From Streptomyces longwoodensis (GTDB lineage: Bacteria > Actinomycetota > Actinomycetes > Streptomycetales > Streptomycetaceae), in assembly GCF_001514125.1 (NCBI RefSeq), contig NZ_KQ948549.1, positions 310,001 through 374,000 of the forward strand: a stretch of 64,000 nucleotides of DNA, written 5' to 3'. The position numbers and the translations under genes were made by a program. The notes under the pieces were generated by a model, which was not told the DNA's origin, ran no database searches, and saw only the letters and a program-made list of their open reading frames with translations. Below are positions 52,397 through 60,227 of the stretch, piece by piece (the first letter of the stretch is position 1; every line of letters starts with the position of its first letter).

Positions 52397-53017
52397 ATGC
52401 GCATCTCCGAACTGAGCCGCCGCAGTGGCGTCTCCGTGACGACGATCAAGTACTACCTCCGAGAGGGCCTGCTCCCGCCGGGCCGCCAGACCGCCGCCAC
52501 CCAGGCCGAGTACGACGACCAGCACCTGCGCCGGCTCCGGCTGGTCCGCGCGCTGACCGGGGTGCGCGGACTGTCGGTGTCCACCACCCGCGAGGTGCTG
52601 GATGCCCTCACCGAGCACACCGGTGACACCCACCTGGTGCTGGGCCTGGCGCTCGGCGCCGTCCGCCTGTCCGACGAGACCGCCGCGCACCCCCCGGAGA
52701 CCGCCGAGGTCGACGCCCTGGTCAAGGAGCTCGGCTGGGCCGTGAACGAGGCCGCCCCCGCCCGCGCCACCCTGGCCGAGACCCTCGCCTCGCTGCGCTC
52801 CCTCGGCGTCCCCGTCGACGCGCACACCCTGCTGCCCTACGCCCGCCTCGCCGAGCGGACCGCCGTGCTCGACCTCGACCAGCTCACCGGCCTGGACGAC
52901 CCGCTGGAGACCGCCGAGCGCGCCCTGCTGCTGACCGTCCTCCTGGAGCCCGCGCTGATGGCGCTGCGGCGCATGGCCCAGGAGAACGAGTCGGCCCGCC
53001 GGCACACCGCCGAGTGA
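52397..53017 (+). CDS. MerR-family transcriptional regulator
   Basis: The protein has 206 residues. The winged-helix DNA-binding domain is at the N-terminus (MRISELSRRSGVSVTTIKYYLREGLLP), followed by LRRLRLVRALTGVRGLSVSTTREVLDAL. A helical effector domain of about 110 residues without metal-binding cysteines points to an organic ligand. It diverges from the DUF3291-like/MFS unit and most likely controls both sides of the shared palindrome. The frame is open further upstream, but that part crosses the operator and is non-coding; ATG 52397 is the start. Confidence 0.88.
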   Translation: MRISELSRRSGVSVTTIKYYLREGLLPPGRQTAATQAEYDDQHLRRLRLVRALTGVRGLSVSTTREVLDALTEHTGDTHLVLGLALGAVRLSDETAAHPPETAEVDALVKELGWAVNEAAPARATLAETLASLRSLGVPVDAHTLLPYARLAERTAVLDLDQLTGLDDPLETAERALLLTVLLEPALMALRRMAQENESARRHTAE

Positions 53018-53035
53018 CCCCGCCGGCCCCGGGGG

Positions 53036-54325
53036 TCAGGCGCCCAGCTCCCGCAGCAGCTGGGCCGCGGCCTCCTTGCCCGACGAGAACGCGGCCTCGT
53101 GCGAGCCGATCTGGTCGTGGTACTGCTGCTTGGAGTGGAAGTAGGAGCCGCACAGCTTCACCCGCGGCCCCTCGTTGACCTGGTAGATGGTCCGCTGCGC
53201 CTCCCGCAGCGTCATGTCGATGACCGGGTGCTCGTAGGGGAAGGTGCGGATCACCGTCTCCTCGCGGACCTCCAGCGGGTAGTCCAGCGTCACGAAGTAG
53301 TCGGTGTCGGACGTGAACCCGTGCAGCTTGTTCATGTAGTAGGCGACGTACGTGCGCGGCTGCCCGCCCACCGTCACCTTGCCGTAGTTCCACGCCTCCC
53401 AGCGGTCGCGGTCGCCGGGCATCACGGAGGCGTCGGTGTGCAGGACCACCGACGAGCGGTTGTAGCGGATCGGCGCCAGCAGCGCGCGCTGCCGCTCGGT
53501 GGGGTTCTCCAGCAGGCCGCGCGTGACGTCGCCGTGCGTCGCGGCCACCGCGTAGTCGAACCGCTCCTCGCCGGAGGCGGTGCGCACGAGGACGCCGTCG
53601 GTCTCCTGCCGGATCGAGGTGACCGGCTCCGACAGCCGGGTCTTGGGGTCGATCGCGGCGATCGCCTTGCGCACGTACGACACCGAACCGCCGGTCACCG
53701 TGCGCCAGTCGACGCGCCGGCCGCCCAGGCCGCCCTCGTCGTGCGCCATGAAGAACGCGATCACCGTGGTGGCCGGCATCTCCCAGATCAGCTCCGCGGG
53801 CACCGACCACACCGCGCTGCACAGCAGGATGAAGTAGCCGTAGCGGAACTCCTGGCTGTAGCCGCCCCGGTCCAGGTACTCGCCCATCGGCAGGTTGGTG
53901 CGCTTGCGGAAGAAGTCCCGCCGGCCCTCCTCGTGGAAGCGCCGGGCCTCGCGCCAGATCGTCTGGAAGTACTCCGGGTAGCGGGCGCGGATCTCCTCCT
54001 CCGGCAGGTCCAGTTCGTCGCTGCCGTACTGGAACCGGCCGTCCAGGTCGAAGAAGTTGAACCCGCTGACCAACTGCTGGTGCGCGACGCCCAGTTCCTC
54101 GAAGAAGGCGCCCAGGTTCGGGTAGGCGGGCTTGTTGAACACCACGAACGCGGTGTCGATGCCCAGGACCCGGCCCGCGTCCTCGACCTCGACGGTGTTG
54201 GCGTGGCCGCCGAGGCGGTCCTCGCGCTCGAACAGGGTGATGTGGGCGTGCTCGCGCAGGGCGTAGGCGGCGGAGATACCGGCGACGCCGCCGCCGACGA
54301 CGGCGATGCTGGGCTTGTCGGACAT
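53036..54325 (-). CDS. FAD-dependent amine-oxidase/desaturase-like oxidoreductase
   Basis: The protein has 429 residues. It has the N-terminal dinucleotide motif VVGGGVAGISAAYAL, ERE DRLGGHANT after it, and a C-terminal FAD contact region (EGPRVKLCGSYFH). It belongs to the flavin amine oxidase/phytoene-desaturase-like group that includes the oxidoreductases found beside cyclopropane fatty acid synthase genes. Electron removal from a lipid is plausible. It starts 22 bp behind the phosphopantetheinyl transferase gene and is the last gene of the Pfa-like operon, so it may modify the lipid product (inference). Confidence 0.82.
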   Translation of the reverse strand: MSDKPSIAVVGGGVAGISAAYALREHAHITLFEREDRLGGHANTVEVEDAGRVLGIDTAFVVFNKPAYPNLGAFFEELGVAHQQLVSGFNFFDLDGRFQYGSDELDLPEEEIRARYPEYFQTIWREARRFHEEGRRDFFRKRTNLPMGEYLDRGGYSQEFRYGYFILLCSAVWSVPAELIWEMPATTVIAFFMAHDEGGLGGRRVDWRTVTGGSVSYVRKAIAAIDPKTRLSEPVTSIRQETDGVLVRTASGEERFDYAVAATHGDVTRGLLENPTERQRALLAPIRYNRSSVVLHTDASVMPGDRDRWEAWNYGKVTVGGQPRTYVAYYMNKLHGFTSDTDYFVTLDYPLEVREETVIRTFPYEHPVIDMTLREAQRTIYQVNEGPRVKLCGSYFHSKQQYHDQIGSHEAAFSSGKEAAAQLLRELGA

Positions 54326-54347
54326 CAGGGCTCCTTACGGGGTGGGG

Positions 54348-55100
54348 TCAGCCGGAGAGGGTCACGGTGCGCAGCCCTCCGGGCCGGGAACGCTCGGTGG
54401 CGACGGCCACCACGTGCTGCGGGGTCGGTCGGATCAGGTCGAACTGCCAGCCCGCCACGGGCCGTCCGCTCTCGTGGACCTCGATGCGGGGGCCGGGCAG
54501 ACCGGTGAAGGCGAAGCCGGACAGGGCACGGCGCAGCCCGGTGCCGAGCGCCTTGAGGTAAGCCTCCTTCAGCACCCAGTACGCGGCGACCCGCGCCGCC
54601 CGCGCCCGCTCGTCGGCGAGGGCCGCGAGGTCGGCGCGCTCCGGCCCGGCGAAGTGCCGGGGCAGGTGGGCCACCGCGTCCGGGCCCGCGGGCGACCGCT
54701 CGGCGTCCACCCCGCAGGCCCGGCCGGCGTCGGTGACCACACAGGCGATCAGCCCGTCGGTGTGCGACAGGTTGAAGCGCAGCCCGGTGCCCGCCGGGGC
54801 GCACGGCTCGGGCCGGCCGTCCGGGGTGAGCCGGAAGCGCCAGGCCGCCGCCGGGAGGCCGGAGACCGCGCCGAGCGCGTGCCGCGCCAGCAGCAGCGCG
54901 GCGACCCGGCGCAGCCGGCTGCGCACGGCGAGAGGGCGCTCGCAGCGCGCCCGCTCGCCGTCGGTCAGCAGGGCGGTGCCACCCATGCGCGCGACGAACG
55001 CTCCGGTGGCCGCCTCGGGCAGCAACCACAGGTGACGGTCCGTCAAGTTCGCAGGCGCGATGGTGTCCTCGGCCGGGCCGGCAGTCCGCTCGGCGGCCAT
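54348..55100 (-). CDS. Sfp-type 4'-phosphopantetheinyl transferase
   Basis: The protein has 250 residues. The characteristic motifs are in order: FNLSHTDG, CGVDAE with the magnesium-binding Asp/Glu, and WVLKEAYLKALGTGL. It attaches the phosphopantetheine arm from coenzyme A to carrier proteins. Pfa-type synthases require such an enzyme (PfaE) for their tandem carrier domains. Its ATG lies one base after the stop of the upstream acyl-CoA dehydrogenase, so it is translationally coupled within the operon and is very likely the dedicated activator. Confidence 0.92.
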   Translation of the reverse strand: MAAERTAGPAEDTIAPANLTDRHLWLLPEAATGAFVARMGGTALLTDGERARCERPLAVRSRLRRVAALLLARHALGAVSGLPAAAWRFRLTPDGRPEPCAPAGTGLRFNLSHTDGLIACVVTDAGRACGVDAERSPAGPDAVAHLPRHFAGPERADLAALADERARAARVAAYWVLKEAYLKALGTGLRRALSGFAFTGLPGPRIEVHESGRPVAGWQFDLIRPTPQHVVAVATERSRPGGLRTVTLSG

Positions 55101-55101
55101 G

Positions 55102-56892
55102 TCAGCGGTCGGCCGCGGCCAGGTCGCCGCGCTCGGCCAGCGGGAACTGCCAGTACGAGAACAGCCGGTCCTCCCGGTGCAGGTGCCGCAGCACCCGCAT
55201 CACCTCGTCGACCGCCGCCGCGTCGGTGACCGCCTCGTGCGGCCTGAGGTGCCGGCGGATCCGCTCCAGCTGCAGGAGCAGCAGCGCCCCGCTGGGCAGC
55301 GGGTCCTCCAGCGCGGCCGCCGAGTGGACATGGGTGTGCAGGCACGCGGCGGCCGCGTGCAGCAGGCAGTACTCCTTGGCCAGGTCGAACAGCTCGGCCG
55401 ACTGGCCGAAGTCCCGGCCCAGCGCGGCCTTCAGCACCCCGGCCCGCTCGCGCACCGAGTCGCCGTGCGCGAGGAGTTCGGCGGCCACCTCGGCGGCCCG
55501 CTCCAGCCACCGCCGCTCCTCCCGCTTGGCCTCCTCGGCCAGCCGTCGCAGCCTGGCCAGCGCGGCCGGCGCCGCGATCAGCGCGTCGTCGCGGCCCCGG
55601 GAGAACAGCTCCTGGTCCCACGGCCGGTACAGCGGCAGCTCCCGGTCGATGCCGAACAGCACCTCGGCGTTGCCCTCGGCCTCGGCGCGCACGTCCGGCC
55701 CGGCGTCCCGCGCGGTGGCGAGCAGCCCCTCCAGCTGGAGCGCGATGTTCTTGAGGTTCACCACCGTGTTGCCGTCGGCGAAGTTCGCCACCGGCAGGTC
55801 GCGCAGCATCTTCTGGTGGATGGCGTAGTGCGGCTGGTCGCGCAGGTAGAACCGGGCGCCCAGCACCACGTTGAGCTGCGCGAAGGTGCGCTCCAGCAGC
55901 GTCGGCACGAAGTACTTCACCACCGACGACCACACGCTGGTCTGCTCGGGCACCACCTGCAGGGCGCGCACCGCGCCGAGGCTCACCGCGTCGGCGACCA
56001 TCAGGTCCGCGAACACCTCGGCCAACTGCCGCCGGGAGTAGGGAATGTCGCTGACGACCCGCCCGAACACCTCGCGGCGCTCGGTGAAGTCGAGCGTCAC
56101 CCGCAGGCCGGTGTCCACCGCGGACAGGGCGATCCCGCTGATCAGGGCCCGCGCCGTCTGCGAGGTCTTCAGAGCGATCTCCAGGCCCTGCCCCGGCTTC
56201 CCGAGCAGCGCGGAGTCCGGCACGAACACGCCGTCCAGCCGGAAGCCGCTCATGTCCAGGCCACGCAGCCCGTGCATGCGCTCGCGCGGCAGCTCGTCCA
56301 CGCTGCCCGCCGGGGTGGCGCGCTTGTCGAGCACGAACACCGAGTAGCCGCCCGGGCCGCCCCGGGGGTCGGTGCGGGCGTGGATGCTCAGGCCGTCGGC
56401 GACGCGGCCGTTGCCGATCAGCCACTTCTCGCCGGTGAGCAGCCAGCCGCCGTCGGTCCTCACCGCGGTCGTCTCGTTGGCGGTCAGATCGCTGCCGTGG
56501 TGGCGCTCGGACAGCCCCCAGGCGTACCGGGTGCCGTGCTGGACGGCCTCGACCATGGCCCGCTTCTGCTCGTCGGTGCCGGCGATCCAGGCGGGCATGA
56601 AGGCCAGGCTGGTGATGATGAACGCGGTGGCGGTGGTCGGGTCCCGGCGGGCGATCAGCCGCATCAGGTTGAACCCGGTCTCCACGTCACCGGCCTTGCC
56701 GCCCTGGGCGCGGGGCAGCGAGTAGTCGGCGGCGCCCCAGCGCTGGATCAGGTTGACGAACTCGTACGGGTAGTCCTCGCGTTCGTCGTACTCCAGCACG
56801 CGCGCGTACGGCATGCGGCTCGCCGGGTCGTGCGGGTCACCCAGGTGGCTCTCCAGCCGCCGGGCGAGCTCGGTGAGGTCTTCCTTGGGCAC
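55102..56892 (-). CDS. Acyl-CoA dehydrogenase-like flavoprotein 1 of the Pfa-like operon
   Basis: The protein has about 596 residues, longer than the usual 380-400 because of extra sequence after the core. GLSERHHGSDL and LTGEKWLIGNG are typical FAD-contact motifs of the middle domain. Where the family normally has the catalytic Glu in IYEGTNEIQ, I read NFADGNTVVNLKNIA after MLRDLP, so the base would be Asp. A C-terminal helical extension of about 180 residues follows. GTG 56892 is chosen because GGAGA lies six bases upstream; GTG 56934 would overlap the preceding gene by 26 bases. It likely forms a pair with the next enzyme. Confidence 0.85.
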   Translation of the reverse strand: MPKEDLTELARRLESHLGDPHDPASRMPYARVLEYDEREDYPYEFVNLIQRWGAADYSLPRAQGGKAGDVETGFNLMRLIARRDPTTATAFIITSLAFMPAWIAGTDEQKRAMVEAVQHGTRYAWGLSERHHGSDLTANETTAVRTDGGWLLTGEKWLIGNGRVADGLSIHARTDPRGGPGGYSVFVLDKRATPAGSVDELPRERMHGLRGLDMSGFRLDGVFVPDSALLGKPGQGLEIALKTSQTARALISGIALSAVDTGLRVTLDFTERREVFGRVVSDIPYSRRQLAEVFADLMVADAVSLGAVRALQVVPEQTSVWSSVVKYFVPTLLERTFAQLNVVLGARFYLRDQPHYAIHQKMLRDLPVANFADGNTVVNLKNIALQLEGLLATARDAGPDVRAEAEGNAEVLFGIDRELPLYRPWDQELFSRGRDDALIAAPAALARLRRLAEEAKREERRWLERAAEVAAELLAHGDSVRERAGVLKAALGRDFGQSAELFDLAKEYCLLHAAAACLHTHVHSAAALEDPLPSGALLLLQLERIRRHLRPHEAVTDAAAVDEVMRVLRHLHREDRLFSYWQFPLAERGDLAAADR

Positions 56893-56908
56893 GATGGGTC
56901 TCCGACGG

Positions 56909-58591
56909 TCAGGCGAGGTGGACGGGGAGGACACTGAACAGGCGGTTCGCCGCGTGCAGTTCGGCGGCGAGGTCCGCGGCCGGCAGGAGCGCGGCGGCCT
57001 CCCGGCGCGGGTCCGTGCCGTCGGCGCGGGCGAGCAGGTAGGCCAGGCAGGCGCCCAGCCAGGCGGGGGTGAACCTCCCGTGGGCCGGGTCGGCCCACGC
57101 CAGGTGCACGCAGCAGGCGGCGGCGTGCAGCCAGGCGTAGCGCTCCGCGAGGTCGGCCGGGCCGGTGTCCCGGTCGGCGCCCGCGAGCTCGGCGGGGAAG
57201 CCGCCGACCGCGGTGAGCAGCCGCGTGACCAGGTCCGCGGCGGTGAGTTCGCCGTCCCGCGTGAGCCGGGCCAGGACGTCCGGCGCGGTGTGCGGGAGGG
57301 CGGCGGTGACCGGGTCGTGGCCGCGGGCGGTCAGGTCCAGGCGGCCGGGGGCGTAGGGCGGCAGCGGGGCGCTCAGGTCGAAGACCGTGCGGACCTCCGC
57401 CACCGCGCGGTCCGCCCCGTCGCGGTCCTCCCCGCCGAAGTGCCGCAGCGACGGCAGCTGGGCGGCGAAGGCGCGCAGGTTCGCCAGGGTGCTCGTGTCG
57501 ATCACCCGCACGATCGCCGCGTCCCGCTGGAGCTTCTGGAACAAGCCGCCGCCCGGACCCTCGGTGCGCAGCACCGCCCGCGTCGCGAGGACCGTGCCGC
57601 AGCGGCGCAGGGCGTCCTCCGTGCTCTCCGCGACCACGTGCTTGGCCGCGCAGCCCCAGACGCTGAACACCTCGGGGGCCACGTGGATCCCGCGCGCCGC
57701 GGCCAGCGCGACCGCGTCGGCGGCCAGCAGGGCGGCCGAGGCCACCGCCACCTCCCGCCGCGGGTACGGCGAGCGCAGCACGGTCGTCCGGCCCACCCGT
57801 CGCCGCGCCGCGAAGTCCAGCGTCAGCCGCAGGGCCGTGTCGGCGCAGCCCAGGCTGCCCGCCATGGACATCACCCGGACCACCTGCTGGGCCTTCATCA
57901 CCGACTCCAGCGCCTGCCCCTCGGCGCCGACCAGGGCGTCGGCCGGCACCGGGAAGCGGTCGAAGCGCAGGTGGGCGAAGTCGATGCCGCGCATCCCGCT
58001 CGCCGGCACGGCCGGGCTGCGCTCGCAGCGTTCCGCCCCCTCGGGCAGGTCCAGCAGGACCGCCGAGAAGGCACCCGGCCCGCGCTCACCGGTGCGCGCC
58101 ACCAGGTACACCGCCTCGCAGCGCCGGCCGAGGCCCACCATCCACTTCTCGCCCGACAGCTCCCAGCCGCCCTCCACCGGGGTCAGCCGGGCGGTGTTGG
58201 CCAGCAGGTCGCTGCCGTGGTCGGCCTCCGACAGGGCGAACCCGACCGCGCCGCCGCGCGCCAGGATCTCCGCGGCGTGCTTGCGCTGCTCGGGCGAGCC
58301 GTGCAGCGCCAGGCAGGTCGCCGCCGTGATGCCGAACATCGTGCCCGGCATCACGTTCAGGTCCCGGCGGGCGGCCGTGCGCACCAGCAGCATGCTGTGG
58401 TCGAACGACACGAAGCGGCCGCCCCACTCCTCGGGCAGGTAGTCGAGGTGGAAGCCGGCCTCCCGCAGCGCGGCGCACAACTCCTCGGGGAACGCGTCCC
58501 GTTCGTCGCGGGCGACGGCCGCGGCGAAACCGTACGGGCCGGCCGCGTCGTACGGGTCGCCCAGCAGGCGCTCCAGCTCCTCGGGGCTCAC
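56909..58591 (-). CDS. Acyl-CoA dehydrogenase-like flavoprotein 2 of the Pfa-like operon
   Basis: The protein has 560 residues. FALSEADHGSDL and LSGEKWMVGLG mark the acyl-CoA dehydrogenase middle domain. The sequence at the usual catalytic-Glu site reads QRDAAIVRVIDTSTLANLRAFA, again with Asp and without the EGT. A C-terminal extension ends with LHAANRLFSVLPVHLA, which resembles EDRLFSYWQFPLA at the end of the partner, so the two are distant paralogues. GTG 58591 overlaps the pfaD stop in GTGA (4 bases). Roles could be alpha,beta-desaturation or, less likely, acyl binding without catalysis. Confidence 0.85.
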   Translation of the reverse strand: MSPEELERLLGDPYDAAGPYGFAAAVARDERDAFPEELCAALREAGFHLDYLPEEWGGRFVSFDHSMLLVRTAARRDLNVMPGTMFGITAATCLALHGSPEQRKHAAEILARGGAVGFALSEADHGSDLLANTARLTPVEGGWELSGEKWMVGLGRRCEAVYLVARTGERGPGAFSAVLLDLPEGAERCERSPAVPASGMRGIDFAHLRFDRFPVPADALVGAEGQALESVMKAQQVVRVMSMAGSLGCADTALRLTLDFAARRRVGRTTVLRSPYPRREVAVASAALLAADAVALAAARGIHVAPEVFSVWGCAAKHVVAESTEDALRRCGTVLATRAVLRTEGPGGGLFQKLQRDAAIVRVIDTSTLANLRAFAAQLPSLRHFGGEDRDGADRAVAEVRTVFDLSAPLPPYAPGRLDLTARGHDPVTAALPHTAPDVLARLTRDGELTAADLVTRLLTAVGGFPAELAGADRDTGPADLAERYAWLHAAACCVHLAWADPAHGRFTPAWLGACLAYLLARADGTDPRREAAALLPAADLAAELHAANRLFSVLPVHLA

Positions 58592-60201
58592 CGGGCCCCC
58601 TCCAGGGTCGGCGCCTCCAGCGGCACCGGACGGTAGTCGGACACCGACGCCGGGAACCGCACGCCCGCCACCCGCAGCTGCGCCAGCCGCGTCTGGAAGG
58701 CGGCGCCGCGCATCAGGTGGTGGGCCACGTCGGCGACCCGGCGGTTGCCCGGCGCCTTGAGGTAGCTGGCGGTCACCCAGTCGTTGAAGGCGCCCATCGC
58801 CGGACCGCACCACACCTGGTAGTCCAGCACCCGGTCCGGGTCGCCGACCGTGGACCAGCGCGAGGCCATGCCCAGGTACCAGCGGAAGACCAGCGCCATC
58901 CGCCGCTTCGGGTTGTCCGCTGCCCGGGCCAGCTGCTCGGGGTCGCGGCGGCTGAAGTAGCCCACGCAGTCCTGCCAGACGTCCTCGAGCGGGCGCCGCA
59001 GGATCTGCTTCTCCAGCCGGGTCCGCTCCGCGTCGGGCAGCGCCTCCAGGCCGTCGTACGCCTGGTACAGCTCGTACAGGCGCTTGGCGCGCATCGGGAA
59101 CAGGGTGCCCTTCTTCAGCACCTGCAGCTCCACGCCCATCTCGAACATGTCGGCCGCCGGCGCCATCTCGCAGTCGGCGATGCCGGCGTCCGCGAGGAGC
59201 GCCTTGGTCGCCTTCGACGCGCCGGACTCCACGCACGACTGGTTGACCGAGCCGGTCACCACGTACGCGGCGCCCATCGCGAACGCGCCCGCCACCGACG
59301 TGGGACAGCCCAGGCCGCCCGCCGCCCCGACCCGGATCGGCACGGGGTAGCGGTGCTCGCGCTGGACGGTGTCGCGCAGCCGCAGGATCGTCGGCAGCAG
59401 CGCGGTCAGCGGCCGGCGGTCGGTGTGGCCGCCGGAGTCGCCCTCCACGGTGATGTCGTCGGCCATCGGCACGTACTTGGCGAGGTCGGCCTGGTCCGCG
59501 GTGATCAGACCCTGCTCGAGGAGCGCGCTGACCAGCGTGGCCGGCGCCGGCCGCATGAACCGCTCGGCGGTCTCCGGCCGGGACACCTTGGCGATCAGCC
59601 GGTGCTCGGCGACGACCGCGCCCGAGGAGTCCCGGCGCAGTCCGCTGAGCCGGTACCGCACCACGTGCGGGCTGAGGTTCATGAACGCCGACGCCTCCAC
59701 GCAGCGCACCCCGTGGCGCAGGAACAGCTCCACGGCCTCGCGCTCCAGGCGCTCCTCGCTGGGACTGTGGATCAGGTTCACCGCGTACGGCAGCCCCGGG
59801 ATCTCGGCGGCGAACCGCACCAGGGCCTTCTCGATGGTCTCGGGCAGCAGCCCGGCCGCGCCGAAGGAGGCCAGGAAGCCCTCCCGGGCCAGCGCGACCA
59901 CCAGGTCGGCGGAGGCGATGCCGCCGGCCATCGCGCCCGCCATGTAGGCGTGGCCGACACCGTGCGCGGCCAGGAAGGCGGGCGAGCCGAGCGTGCGGGG
60001 CGGCAGCGCCGGGGCCGCCGCGAGCAGCGGCACGCCCGCGCCCGTGGTGGGGCCGCCGCCGGACACCACGCCGACGCCGGACGGGGTGCGCACGACGAAG
60101 CAGGGCCGGTCGAGGTCGGCCAGCACCTGGTAGATGCCCGCCGGGTCGGTGTGCGGGCCGCTCTCTCCGTGCCACCGCAGGGGAGTGGTCTGGGTCTGCA
60201 T
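58588..60201 (-). CDS. pfaD: PfaD-family trans-acting enoyl reductase
   Basis: The protein has 537 residues. It has the nitronate-monooxygenase-type flavin barrel of PfaD: GVGHAYMAGAMAGGIASADLV, LIHSPSEERLEREAVELFL, ADDITVEGDSGGHTDRRP and AAGGLGCPTSVAGAFAMGA. The C-terminal segment KRRMALVFRWYLGMASRW is specific to PfaD rather than nitronate monooxygenases. It reduces enoyl intermediates on the Pfa synthase carrier domains. The ATG at 60201 has GAGGAG nine bases upstream. It sits 26 bp behind the PfaC-like gene and overlaps the next gene by 4 bases. Confidence 0.92.
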   Translation of the reverse strand: MQTQTTPLRWHGESGPHTDPAGIYQVLADLDRPCFVVRTPSGVGVVSGGGPTTGAGVPLLAAAPALPPRTLGSPAFLAAHGVGHAYMAGAMAGGIASADLVVALAREGFLASFGAAGLLPETIEKALVRFAAEIPGLPYAVNLIHSPSEERLEREAVELFLRHGVRCVEASAFMNLSPHVVRYRLSGLRRDSSGAVVAEHRLIAKVSRPETAERFMRPAPATLVSALLEQGLITADQADLAKYVPMADDITVEGDSGGHTDRRPLTALLPTILRLRDTVQREHRYPVPIRVGAAGGLGCPTSVAGAFAMGAAYVVTGSVNQSCVESGASKATKALLADAGIADCEMAPAADMFEMGVELQVLKKGTLFPMRAKRLYELYQAYDGLEALPDAERTRLEKQILRRPLEDVWQDCVGYFSRRDPEQLARAADNPKRRMALVFRWYLGMASRWSTVGDPDRVLDYQVWCGPAMGAFNDWVTASYLKAPGNRRVADVAHHLMRGAAFQTRLAQLRVAGVRFPASVSDYRPVPLEAPTLEGAR

Positions 60202-60227
60202 GACGGGGGTCGTCTCCTCGGGCCCGG

